Assembly: GCA_964599565.1 (NCBI GenBank)
Contig: CAZRFE010000038.1
Coordinates: 1 to 23,359, forward strand
Length of the DNA: 23,359 nucleotides
From: JAJUFS01 sp964599565
Lineage (GTDB): Bacteria; Pseudomonadota; Gammaproteobacteria; Natronospirales; JAJUFS01
Reading direction: 5' to 3'
In this document: piece by piece, positions 17,397-23,359 of the stretch
How the letters are laid out: the number at the start of each line of letters is the position of its first letter
Numbering within the stretch: the stretch's first letter is position 1
Notes under the pieces: generated by a model
What the model was told of the DNA's origin: nothing
Databases searched by the model: none
Seen by the model: the letters and a program-made list of their open reading frames with translations, nothing else
Program-made: the position numbers and the translations under genes

Positions 17397-18437
17397 TTAT
17401 CGCGTCTTTCCAAGCACGACCGCAAACAGCGCCGCCTGCGTGATCGCCTCGAGGCGGAGCAATATCTCGATTCGGGATTCGGCGAGCGCGCCGGTCGGCG
17501 CGCACGCGATGTCGCGGTGTGTTGCGGTGAGCTGGATGTTCTGCGTGATGCAGCCGGCTTCCATGAGCACGACGCGGTACGCAAGCGCCTGGCGGTACTT
17601 CCACGCGGGCCGCTCGAAATCCGCACAGAGGAAGATGATCGCCGCGGCGTTTTGTGTCCATTCCTGGTCGCCGAGCAACGATGCGGGATCGGGGAGATCG
17701 TCATCGTGCAGGAAGCCGAGCGAATGTTCGCTCGCGGAGTAGTGGTGAAAGCCGTTTCGCAGGCCGTCGACGGCGCGCGCATACACGTAAAGCTCGAATG
17801 GATTTCTTGCGCCGCCTGACGGCGTCATGGTGAGCGGCAGCCGGCCGAACTCGCCGCCATTGAGCATTTCCTTGAGACCGTTGCCGGCGTAAAGACAGTC
17901 GGCAAGCGCGGCGAGCGGAATCGCTTCGCCGCTGAATGCACGCCGGCTGCGGCGGCGGTAGAGCACATCGAAGAATGCGTCATCGAGATCGAACGGCGGC
18001 AGCGCGGTGATTTCTTCAAGGCCCGCGTTCGAGGTGAGCAGCGGCGGCGAGGACGCCGGTCCGCCGTAGCTTCGCAGGCGATCCACGGTCGCCTCGCCGC
18101 TGATGAACTCCGAATCGCGCAGGCCGAAGTGATAGAAACCCGCGACAGTGCCCCAGCGCCAGGTGTCGCGGTACGCGGCATCGCGCCGCGCGGCGGGATC
18201 GGATTCCGCCAGCACGAGCCCGCGCGCGATGAGTTCGCGCAAAAGCGCGGCCGCGGCGTCGAGCGGGCCGGGCAGGCGCGCGAGTGCCGCATCGATTTCC
18301 GTCCACGCATCGAGCGCGGCGAGGGCGTCCAGCGCGCGGCCGTCGCAGGCGAACATCTCGCGGGTGAGGAAGTTGTGGATGACGGGCATGCCGCCTTCGA
18401 AGGTGCAGACCAGCGTCGCGGCGCGTCTGATTTTCAT
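17397..18437 (-). CDS. SagB/ThcOx-type nitroreductase-family dehydrogenase
   Basis: 346-residue flavoprotein of the SagB/ThcOx branch of the nitroreductase superfamily; characterised members oxidise azolines to azoles in peptide natural products using FMN. Residues 1-80 form a helical, possibly winged-helix N-terminal domain with no signal peptide. The catalytic domain runs from about 150. It has RRRSRRAFSGEAIPL at 161-175, the FMN-domain motif TPSGGARNPFELYVYA at 205-220 with GFHHY just after, and MEAGCITQNIQLTA at 292-305 followed by CAPTGAL. ATG 18437 follows a GGGGGAAGG ribosome site; the longer frame to 18548 is not supported. No cyclodehydratase or precursor peptide gene is nearby, so the substrate is unknown. 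It heads the operon with Hpt, small protein and kinase. Confidence 0.87.
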   Translation of the reverse strand: MKIRRAATLVCTFEGGMPVIHNFLTREMFACDGRALDALAALDAWTEIDAALARLPGPLDAAAALLRELIARGLVLAESDPAARRDAAYRDTWRWGTVAGFYHFGLRDSEFISGEATVDRLRSYGGPASSPPLLTSNAGLEEITALPPFDLDDAFFDVLYRRRSRRAFSGEAIPLAALADCLYAGNGLKEMLNGGEFGRLPLTMTPSGGARNPFELYVYARAVDGLRNGFHHYSASEHSLGFLHDDDLPDPASLLGDQEWTQNAAAIIFLCADFERPAWKYRQALAYRVVLMEAGCITQNIQLTATHRDIACAPTGALAESRIEILLRLEAITQAALFAVVLGKTR

Positions 18438-18449
18438 GCCTTCCCCCCG

Positions 18450-18463
18450 GGCGTCATGACGCC
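18450..18463. promoter_or_regulatory. 14-bp perfect palindrome at the SagB-like operon start site
   Basis: GGCGTCATGACGCC reads the same on both strands. It covers the position where minus-strand transcription would begin if the TATAAA at 18471-18466 is the -10 box. A repressor bound there would block the operon. Operator status is inferred from symmetry and position only. Confidence 0.4.
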
Positions 18464-18465
18464 GC

Positions 18466-18494
18466 TTTATAGCCGTCCCGCGAAGCCCGCGCAA
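18466..18494 (-). promoter_or_regulatory. Candidate sigma-70 promoter of SagB-Hpt-kinase operon
   Basis: On the minus strand, TTGCGC (18494-18489) and TATAAA (18471-18466) are separated by exactly 17 bp. The start site would fall near 18459, leaving a leader of about 22 bases before ATG 18437. The -10 match is 5 of 6 and the -35 match 3 of 6 including the TTG. Confidence 0.5.
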
Positions 18495-18498
18495 ACGC

Positions 18499-18513
18499 AT
18501 CCCGAAGCGGGAT
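18499..18513. promoter_or_regulatory. 15-bp inverted repeat between the divergent promoters
   Basis: ATCCCG and CGGGAT flank the trinucleotide AAG, forming perfect 6-bp arms. It lies just upstream of the -35 of the minus-strand promoter and about 20 bp upstream of the plus-strand -10. This is a position from which a regulator could act in both directions. Function is inferred. Confidence 0.35.
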
Positions 18514-18529
18514 CGGGAAAAAGGCCATC

Positions 18530-18538
18530 TGGTAGACT
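18530..18538 (+). promoter_or_regulatory. Candidate extended -10 promoter of exonuclease-rlmD
   Basis: TGGTAGACT combines a TGn extension with a 4-of-6 -10 hexamer TAGACT. No good -35 is present. A start near 18545 would leave about 20 bases before ATG 18565. Confidence 0.35.
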
Positions 18539-18564
18539 TGGCGGCCATTTATAAGGAGTGGGCG

Positions 18565-19341
18565 ATGAGCGTGCTGGTTTTCGACATCGAGACCATCCCG
18601 GACCTCGAGACCGGGCGGCGGCTGTATGGCCTGGACGGGCTGGACGACGCGGATACCGCGAAGGCCATGTTCCACCTGCGGCGCAACGAGGCGGGCCACG
18701 ACTTCCTGCCCCTGCACCTGCATCGCGTGGTGGCGATTTCCTGCGTGCTCGCGAACCGGGATTCCGTGAAGGTCTGGTCGCTGGGCGAGCGCGACGCGCC
18801 GGAAGCGGAGCTGGTGAAACGCTTCTACGACGGCCTCGATCGCTACACGCCCGATCTCGTGTCATGGAACGGCTCGGGTTTCGACCTGCCGGTGCTGCAC
18901 TACCGCGCGCTGCGTCACGGCGTGTCCGCGCCGCGCTACTGGGAAACGGGCGACGGCGACCAGTCCTTCCGCTGGAACAACTATCTCGCGCGCTTTCACT
19001 GGCGGCACACCGATCTCATGGATGTGCTGTCGGGCTACCAGCCGCGCGCCGCGGCGAAACTCGACCAGGTCGCCATGCTCTGCGGCTTTCCAGGCAAGCT
19101 CGGCATGGACGGCTCGAAGGTGTTCGACACCTGGCTCGATGGCGGCATCGACGCGATTCGCGATTACTGCGAGACCGATGTGATCAACACCTATCTTGTC
19201 TACCTGCGCTTCGAGCTCATGCGCGGCAAGTTCAATGCCGACGAATGCGACGCCGCGGTCGCACGCCTGAAGAAATATCTTCGCGACGAGAACCGCGCGC
19301 ATTTCACGGAATACCTCGACGCCTGGGAGGCGATGCGGTGA
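18565..19341 (+). CDS. Predicted 3'-5' exonuclease, DNA polymerase B-like exonuclease fold
   Basis: 258-residue cytoplasmic protein with the DEDDy exonuclease signature. The first motif is VFDIET with Asp7 and Glu9, the second is SWNGSGFDLPVL with Asp107, and the third is YCETD with Tyr201 and Asp205. This matches the stand-alone proteins related to the proofreading domain of family-B DNA polymerases; the natural substrate is not established. ATG 18565 follows AAGGAG (18553-18558) at six bases; the in-frame start at 18538 precedes that site and was rejected. The stop overlaps the rlmD start as GTGA. A role in RNA or DNA processing alongside RlmD is possible but unproven. Confidence 0.87.
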   Translation: MSVLVFDIETIPDLETGRRLYGLDGLDDADTAKAMFHLRRNEAGHDFLPLHLHRVVAISCVLANRDSVKVWSLGERDAPEAELVKRFYDGLDRYTPDLVSWNGSGFDLPVLHYRALRHGVSAPRYWETGDGDQSFRWNNYLARFHWRHTDLMDVLSGYQPRAAAKLDQVAMLCGFPGKLGMDGSKVFDTWLDGGIDAIRDYCETDVINTYLVYLRFELMRGKFNADECDAAVARLKKYLRDENRAHFTEYLDAWEAMR

Positions 19342-20654
19342 GACGCAGAAAGCCGCCGCGCGAATCGACGGCGCTGATCGAGGATCTGAGCCACGACGGC
19401 CGTGGCGTGGCGCGCGTTGAAGGCAAGACCGTGTTCGTCGACGGTGCGCTGCCCGGCGAGATGGCGACGTTTCGTCACGTAAAGCCGCATCGTCACTTCG
19501 ATGAAGCGGAAGTGATCGCCATCGAGAATCCTGCGGTGGACCGCGTCGCGCCGCGCTGCGCGCATTTCGGCACCTGCGGCGGCTGCACGATGCAGCATCT
19601 CGACACCGCAGCGCAGATACGTGCGAAGCAGAAAGTGCTCGCGGACAATTTCGAGCGGCTCGGCAAGGTGGCGCCAGGCGAGTGGCTCGCACCGCTCGCG
19701 GCAGATGCCTGGGGTTACCGCCGGCGCGCGCGCCTCGGCGTGAAATGGGTGCGCAGGAAACAGCGCATGCTGGTTGGCTTCCGTGAACGCCACGCGCCGT
19801 ATCTCGCCGAGCTTGAATCCTGCGCGGTACTCGATCCGAAGATCGGCAACCTGCTGCGTCCGCTCGCGGGTCTCGTGCAGTCGCTGTCGATACCGGAGCG
19901 CATTCCCCAGTTGGAGATATCCGTGGCGGACAACGCGACCGCGGTCGTCGTCCGTCATCTTGATCCGCTGGCGGCGGACGATCTTCCGAGGCTCGCGGCA
20001 TTCGGCCGCAAACACGACCTGCGTTTCTACCTGCAGCCGCACGGACCCGACAGCATTGCGCCGCTCGAGGAGAATCCCGAGCCGCTGCATTTCGACATTC
20101 CGCAGCATCGCGTGCGGCTTGAATTCGAGCCGGGCGATTTCATCCAGGTAAATCGCAGCATCAACAACGTGATGATCGATCACGCGCTCGCGCTGCTCGA
20201 TCTTCACGGCGAGGAGCGCGTGCTCGATCTTTTCTGCGGGCTCGGCAACTTCACGCTGCCGATCGCGCGCCATGCAGCGCACGTGACCGGCGTCGAAGGC
20301 GATGACCGCCTTGTGAAGCACGCGCGTGCGAACGCGCAGCGCAACGGCCTCGCGAACGCGGAATTCTTCGCCGCGAACCTGTTCGAGCGCGTTGCGGACC
20401 TTGCCTGGGCGAAGCGGAAATACGACCGCGTGCTGCTTGATCCGCCGCGCGCGGGCGCGGAGGAAATCTGCCGGCAGATGGAAGGATTCGCGCCACGCCG
20501 GATCGTTTATGTTTCCTGCCACCCCGGCACGCTCGCGCGCGATGCGGGAATCCTCGTGCATGAGAAAGGTTACGTGCTGGAGAAAGCGGGCGTGATGGAC
20601 ATGTTCCCGCATACCGCGCATGTCGAATCCATTGCATTGTTCGTGAAGCGATGA
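19338..20654 (+). CDS. rlmD: 23S rRNA (uracil-1939-C5)-methyltransferase RlmD
   Basis: SAM-dependent enzyme of 438 residues that makes m5U1939 in 23S rRNA (E. coli RumA/RlmD has 433). The N-terminal TRAM RNA-binding domain covers about 8-65. The iron-sulfur cysteines Cys74, Cys80, Cys83 and Cys162 fall at the same numbers as in E. coli RumA. The SAM-binding strand VLDLFCGLGNFTLP is at about 295-308. The DPPRAG motif at about 368-373 and the catalytic Cys394 in YVSCHPGTLARD complete the picture. The start is GTG 19338, overlapping the exonuclease stop by four bases; the open frame upstream of it is a shadow of the exonuclease gene. In E. coli barA is the divergent neighbour of rlmD; here the hybrid kinase operon takes that side. 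Confidence 0.95.
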   Translation: MRRRKPPRESTALIEDLSHDGRGVARVEGKTVFVDGALPGEMATFRHVKPHRHFDEAEVIAIENPAVDRVAPRCAHFGTCGGCTMQHLDTAAQIRAKQKVLADNFERLGKVAPGEWLAPLAADAWGYRRRARLGVKWVRRKQRMLVGFRERHAPYLAELESCAVLDPKIGNLLRPLAGLVQSLSIPERIPQLEISVADNATAVVVRHLDPLAADDLPRLAAFGRKHDLRFYLQPHGPDSIAPLEENPEPLHFDIPQHRVRLEFEPGDFIQVNRSINNVMIDHALALLDLHGEERVLDLFCGLGNFTLPIARHAAHVTGVEGDDRLVKHARANAQRNGLANAEFFAANLFERVADLAWAKRKYDRVLLDPPRAGAEEICRQMEGFAPRRIVYVSCHPGTLARDAGILVHEKGYVLEKAGVMDMFPHTAHVESIALFVKR

Positions 20655-20680
20655 CGGTGAAATGGCAGCGGTGAAATGGC
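20655..20680 (+). repeat. Tandem 14-bp duplication over the CYTH gene start
   Basis: CGGTGAAATGGC occurs at 20655-20666 and again at 20669-20680, offset by 14 bases. Each copy contains an ATG. The first (20662) opens a seven-codon frame ending at TAG 20683-20685. The second (20676) is the start of the CYTH gene. Because the offset is not a multiple of three, the two starts are in different frames. Confidence 0.7.
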
Positions 20681-21173
20681 GATAGAGATCGAGCGGAAAT
20701 TTCTTGTCATCGGCGATTCGTGGCGGCGCCACGTGGTGCGTACCGAATCGCAGCGTCAGGGCTACCTTTCACCGGCGGGCTTTGATGCGCGCTGCTCCGT
20801 GCGCGTGCGCATGCAGGGCGACGAAGCGTTTCTCAACATCAAGGAAGCGGTCGAGGGCGTCTCTAGGCTCGAGTTCGATTACGGCATTCCGGTCGCTGAC
20901 GCCGCCGACATGCTGGCGCGGCTGTGCCGCGGCCCGCTGATCGAGAAGACGCGGCATATCGTCGAAGACGCGGGCGTCACCTGGGAGATCGACGTTTTCC
21001 ACGGCGACAACGCAGGCCTGGTTGTCGCGGAAGTGGAGCTGGATGACGCGGATGCCGTGATTCCGCATCCGGAGTGGCTCGGCAGGGAAGTCACGGACGA
21101 ACGGCGCTATTACAATGTGTCGCTGGTGGACCATCCCTACGCGCGCTGGCGCGAGGACGAACGTCAGTCATGA
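20676..21173 (+). CDS. CYTH-domain (triphosphate tunnel metalloenzyme) protein
   Basis: 165-residue cytoplasmic protein. It starts with the diagnostic ExExK motif (Glu4, Glu6, Lys8 in EIERKFL) and has alternating charged beta strands: RVRMQGDEAFLNIK, LEFDYGIP, EKTRHIV, WEIDVFHGDN and VAEVELDD. These build the tunnel that binds a triphosphate with divalent metal. Family members include inorganic triphosphatases and class IV adenylate cyclases. This short, single-domain form most resembles the bacterial stand-alone triphosphatases, but the substrate cannot be told from sequence. ATG 20676 is chosen because EIERKFL must be near the N-terminus. The stop overlaps the next gene (ATGA). Confidence 0.9.
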   Translation: MAIEIERKFLVIGDSWRRHVVRTESQRQGYLSPAGFDARCSVRVRMQGDEAFLNIKEAVEGVSRLEFDYGIPVADAADMLARLCRGPLIEKTRHIVEDAGVTWEIDVFHGDNAGLVVAEVELDDADAVIPHPEWLGREVTDERRYYNVSLVDHPYARWREDERQS

Positions 21174-21661
21174 GCAGCATGCGCATCGACATCGATCTTG
21201 CGGAACAGCGCCTGCGCGTCCTGGAAGACGGCGAGCTTCGCGCGGAGTACTCCGTCTCGACGTCGCGAAACGGCGCCGGCGAGCGCGAAGGTTCGGAATG
21301 CACGCCGCGCGGACGGCACGTGATCTGCGCGAAGATCGGCGCGGGCGCACCGCTGAATGCGGTTTTCGTCGGACGGCAGGCGACGGGTGAAACCTGGTCG
21401 CCGCAGCTTGCAGCCGCGTTCCCGGATCGCGACTTCATACTCACGCGCATCCTGTGGCTGGATGGCTGCGAGGAAGGCCGCAACCGCGGCGGCAACGTCG
21501 ACACGAAACGCCGATACATCTACATCCACGGCACGCCCGACACGGAAACCATGGGCGTGCCGGGTTCGCACGGCTGCATTCGCATGCGCAATGCGGACGT
21601 GGTTGCGCTGTTCGATGCGGTGAAGGAAGGGACGGAAGTCGTGATCGGCGAGTGCAGGTGA
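21170..21661 (+). CDS. YkuD-domain protein without signal peptide; likely L,D-carboxypeptidase or L,D-transpeptidase
   Basis: 163 residues. A complete YkuD catalytic domain is visible: the ERxGSxCTPRGRH segment at 39-50, HGT at 120-122 and the SHGCIRM box with catalytic Cys136 at 133-139. The ATG at 21170 overlaps the CYTH stop; the longer frame back to 21074 lies within the CYTH gene and adds no signal peptide. With neither signal peptide nor membrane helix, the protein should be cytoplasmic. That is unusual for L,D-transpeptidases but typical of YkuD L,D-carboxypeptidases described in peptidoglycan recycling (ElsL/LdcV type), which remove the terminal D-Ala from tetrapeptides. The downstream nagZ supports that reading. 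Confidence 0.88.
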   Translation: MSSMRIDIDLAEQRLRVLEDGELRAEYSVSTSRNGAGEREGSECTPRGRHVICAKIGAGAPLNAVFVGRQATGETWSPQLAAAFPDRDFILTRILWLDGCEEGRNRGGNVDTKRRYIYIHGTPDTETMGVPGSHGCIRMRNADVVALFDAVKEGTEVVIGECR

Positions 21662-21710
21662 CAGCGATGCGCGAATTCGACGCATTGAAGAACGGAAGGG
21701 CGAGCAGGGC

Positions 21711-22757
21711 ATGAGTCTCGGGCCGTTGATGGTGGATATCGCAGGTGTGACGCTGAGCGCGGAGGATCGCGAGATCCTGCAGCACCCGCTGGTCGGCGGG
21801 CTGATCCTGTTCACGCGCAACTTTGAATCCATCGCGCAGCTTGAAGCGCTGATCCGCGACGTGCATGCACTGCGCACGCCACGCCTGCTTGTTGCCGTGG
21901 ATCACGAAGGCGGGCGCGTGCAGCGGTTTCGCAACGGCTTCACCGTACTGCCGCCCGCGGCGGCCTACGGCCGGCTGTACAGCGCAGATCGAAAGGCAGG
22001 CCTCGATGCTGCCGAGCAGGGCGGCTGGCTGATGGCCGCGGAATGTCTTGCGCTCGGCATCGACATCAGCTTCGCACCCATACTCGATCTCGATCACGGC
22101 GTGAGTTCCATCATCGGCGATCGCGCCTTTCATCGCAGCATCGAAGGCGTCACGCAGCTTGCATCCGCGTGGATGCGCGGCATGAAGCGCGCGGGCATGG
22201 CGGCGACGGGGAAACACTTTCCGGGTCACGGCGGCATCGCGGCGGATTCGCACCTTGAACTGCCCGTCGACGATCGCGATTACGTGACCTTGCGCCAGCG
22301 CGACATGATGCCGTTCGAAAGGCTGATCGCGAACCGGCTTGCCGCGATCATGATGGCGCATGTCGTTTACCCGAAGGTCGATGCGCTGCCCGCAAGCTTT
22401 TCACCGCGCTGGGTCCGGCAGGAACTGCGCGAAGGCCTGCGTTTCCAGGGCGCGGTGTTCTGCGACGATCTCAGCATGGAAGGCGCCGCGGGCCTTGGCG
22501 ATTACGTGGCGCGTGCGCGGCAGGCGCTGGCAGCGGGCTGCGACATGCTGCCGGTCTGCAACAACCGCGCGGGTGTCTGGCAGGTTCTCGACGGGCTGGG
22601 CGAGCACGTCGATCCCGTCGCGCAGCTGCGGCTCGTTCGCCTGCACGGCCGTGCGAACGTCACGCTCACCGCGCTGCAGGCGCGACCGGAATGGCACACC
22701 GCGCATGCAGCGATCGCGGACCTTCACCGCGACGGCACGCAGCTCGACCTCGGTTGA
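21711..22757 (+). CDS. nagZ: Beta-N-acetylhexosaminidase NagZ (glycoside hydrolase family 3)
   Basis: Cytoplasmic enzyme of 348 residues that removes N-acetylglucosamine from anhydro-muropeptides during cell-wall recycling; its products feed AmpG/AmpR signalling in many gammaproteobacteria. Visible motifs are AVDHEGGRVQRF at 62-73, KHFPGHG at 168-174 with the catalytic Asp179-x-His181 pair, and the nucleophile motif FCDDLSMEG at 250-258. Family length is about 330-350. ATG 21711 follows AGGGC, and the 49-base gap after the YkuD gene shows nothing else. Probably in one operon with the CYTH and YkuD genes. Confidence 0.96.
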   Translation: MSLGPLMVDIAGVTLSAEDREILQHPLVGGLILFTRNFESIAQLEALIRDVHALRTPRLLVAVDHEGGRVQRFRNGFTVLPPAAAYGRLYSADRKAGLDAAEQGGWLMAAECLALGIDISFAPILDLDHGVSSIIGDRAFHRSIEGVTQLASAWMRGMKRAGMAATGKHFPGHGGIAADSHLELPVDDRDYVTLRQRDMMPFERLIANRLAAIMMAHVVYPKVDALPASFSPRWVRQELREGLRFQGAVFCDDLSMEGAAGLGDYVARARQALAAGCDMLPVCNNRAGVWQVLDGLGEHVDPVAQLRLVRLHGRANVTLTALQARPEWHTAHAAIADLHRDGTQLDLG

Positions 22758-22791
22758 AGACGCGAAGCACATTCACCTTCCAGGAGAGGAC

Positions 22792-23359
22792 ATGAAGCTC
22801 CAGGAGTTCCTTGAAAGGATCGGCGACATTCCCGGCGGATGGGGGCTCGCGGCGAGCGTGTTTCTCATCGTGTTCGTCGCGCTGGTCGCCGATCTCGTGC
22901 AGCGCATCGTGACGCGCAGGCTCGGCGACCGTACGCGCGGCACGGAAAATCCCTGGGACGACGCGCTGTTCGATGCGATCTCCGCGCCCGCATCGGCATT
23001 CATCTGGCTGATGGGCATCAGCCTTGCGGCGGAAACCATCGCCGTTGAAACCGAAGCGGAAATCTACCGGTACGTCGACGAAATCCGTGAAATCGGATTC
23101 GTCGCCGTACTTACCTGGTTCGCGCTGCGTTTCATCAACAACGTCGAGCACAATCTCATCGAGAAGCGCGTCAGCGAGCGCCGCGAGTTCGACCAGACCG
23201 CGGTGGATGCCATCGGCAAGCTGCTGCGTGCGACGACGGTCATCACCGCGGTCCTGGTCGTGATGCAGACGCTCGGCATCAGCATCGCAGGCATACTCGC
23301 GTTCGGCGGCGTCGGCGGCATCGCCGTCGGTTTCGCGGCCAAGGACATGCTCGCGAATT
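22792..23359 (+). CDS. MscS-family mechanosensitive channel, C-terminus beyond window
   Basis: First 189 codons of a small-conductance mechanosensitive channel, read by hand from ATG 22792, which follows AGGAGAGG. There are three to four hydrophobic segments (about 17-38, 63-80, 100-112 and 142-165). The last includes the pore-lining Gly/Ala-rich helix ILAFGGVGGIAVGFAAKDMLAN at about 168-189 (given here as two overlapping parts: ILAFGGVGGI and AVGFAAKDMLAN), characteristic of MscS TM3. It would release solutes during osmotic downshock. The N-terminal region is longer than in E. coli MscS, as in many MscS-like paralogues. The window ends inside the gene, so the cytoplasmic vestibule is not visible. 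Confidence 0.9.
   Translation, partial: MKLQEFLERIGDIPGGWGLAASVFLIVFVALVADLVQRIVTRRLGDRTRGTENPWDDALFDAISAPASAFIWLMGISLAAETIAVETEAEIYRYVDEIREIGFVAVLTWFALRFINNVEHNLIEKRVSERREFDQTAVDAIGKLLRATTVITAVLVVMQTLGISIAGILAFGGVGGIAVGFAAKDMLAN

Larger units (their letters stand above)
18438..18564. other. Divergent intergenic region SagB-like gene / exonuclease
   Basis: 127 bases between two divergent starts. It carries a candidate promoter for each direction, plus two perfect inverted repeats listed separately. No small gene was seen. Confidence 0.6.

Noticed and set aside
17362..17661. 100-residue extension of the Hpt protein
   Set aside because: It overlaps the end of the SagB-like gene in another frame and is Arg/His/Pro-rich without domain features.

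Overview
The window is a GC-rich chromosomal segment from a gammaproteobacterium outside the Enterobacterales. The main evidence is the gene order nadB / rpoE(algU)-rseA(mucA)-rseB(mucB)-rseC(mucC)-mucD-(glutaredoxin)-lepA-lepB-DUF4845-rnc-era-recO-pdxJ-acpS. Apart from the inserted glutaredoxin gene, this is the arrangement known from Pseudomonas and related lineages. A GTAG-type REP palindrome after acpS is of the kind common in Xanthomonadales and Pseudomonas. I cannot name the genus. No rRNA, tRNA, CRISPR array, insertion sequence or prophage was seen, and no gap exceeds about 200 bp.

Region 1 (1-1376, minus strand): the first 458 codons of nadB (L-aspartate oxidase, NAD synthesis), cut by the window edge. 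Region 2 (1576-12445, plus strand): a dense run of 14 genes, many overlapping by 1-11 bp. It begins with the envelope-stress sigma factor RpoE/AlgU, its anti-sigma factor RseA, the periplasmic RseB, the membrane protein RseC and the periplasmic protease MucD. A small glutaredoxin-like protein follows. Next come translation and secretion genes (lepA, lepB, a DUF4845 membrane protein), RNA processing and ribosome assembly (rnc, era), DNA repair (recO), pyridoxal phosphate synthesis (pdxJ) and acyl-carrier-protein activation (acpS). Candidate promoters lie before rpoE (a sigma-E-like one, suggesting autoregulation) and before lepA.

Region 3 (12443-18437) is the accessory and most interesting part. 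A 48-bp REP palindrome separates acpS from a convergent four-gene minus-strand operon and supplies the TAG stop codons of both neighbours. In transcription order the operon encodes a SagB/ThcOx-type flavin dehydrogenase, a free-standing histidine phosphotransfer (Hpt) protein, a 104-residue helical protein of unknown function, and a 1398-residue hybrid sensor kinase. The kinase has a signal peptide, a two-component-regulator beta-propeller, Y_Y_Y, one membrane segment, HisKA, HATPase, a degenerate receiver and an intact receiver. It sits between acpS and rlmD, next to rlmD where barA/gacS is found in other gammaproteobacteria, but it has a different sensor and its Hpt is encoded separately. 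No dedicated output regulator is encoded in the window.

Region 4 (18565-23359, plus strand): a PolB-like 3'-5' exonuclease translationally coupled to rlmD (23S rRNA m5U1939 methyltransferase), a CYTH-domain protein, a YkuD-domain protein with no signal peptide, nagZ, and the start of an MscS-type mechanosensitive channel. The cytoplasmic YkuD protein beside NagZ suggests a peptidoglycan-recycling pair. The divergent promoter region at 18438-18564 holds two perfect inverted repeats that could be operators.
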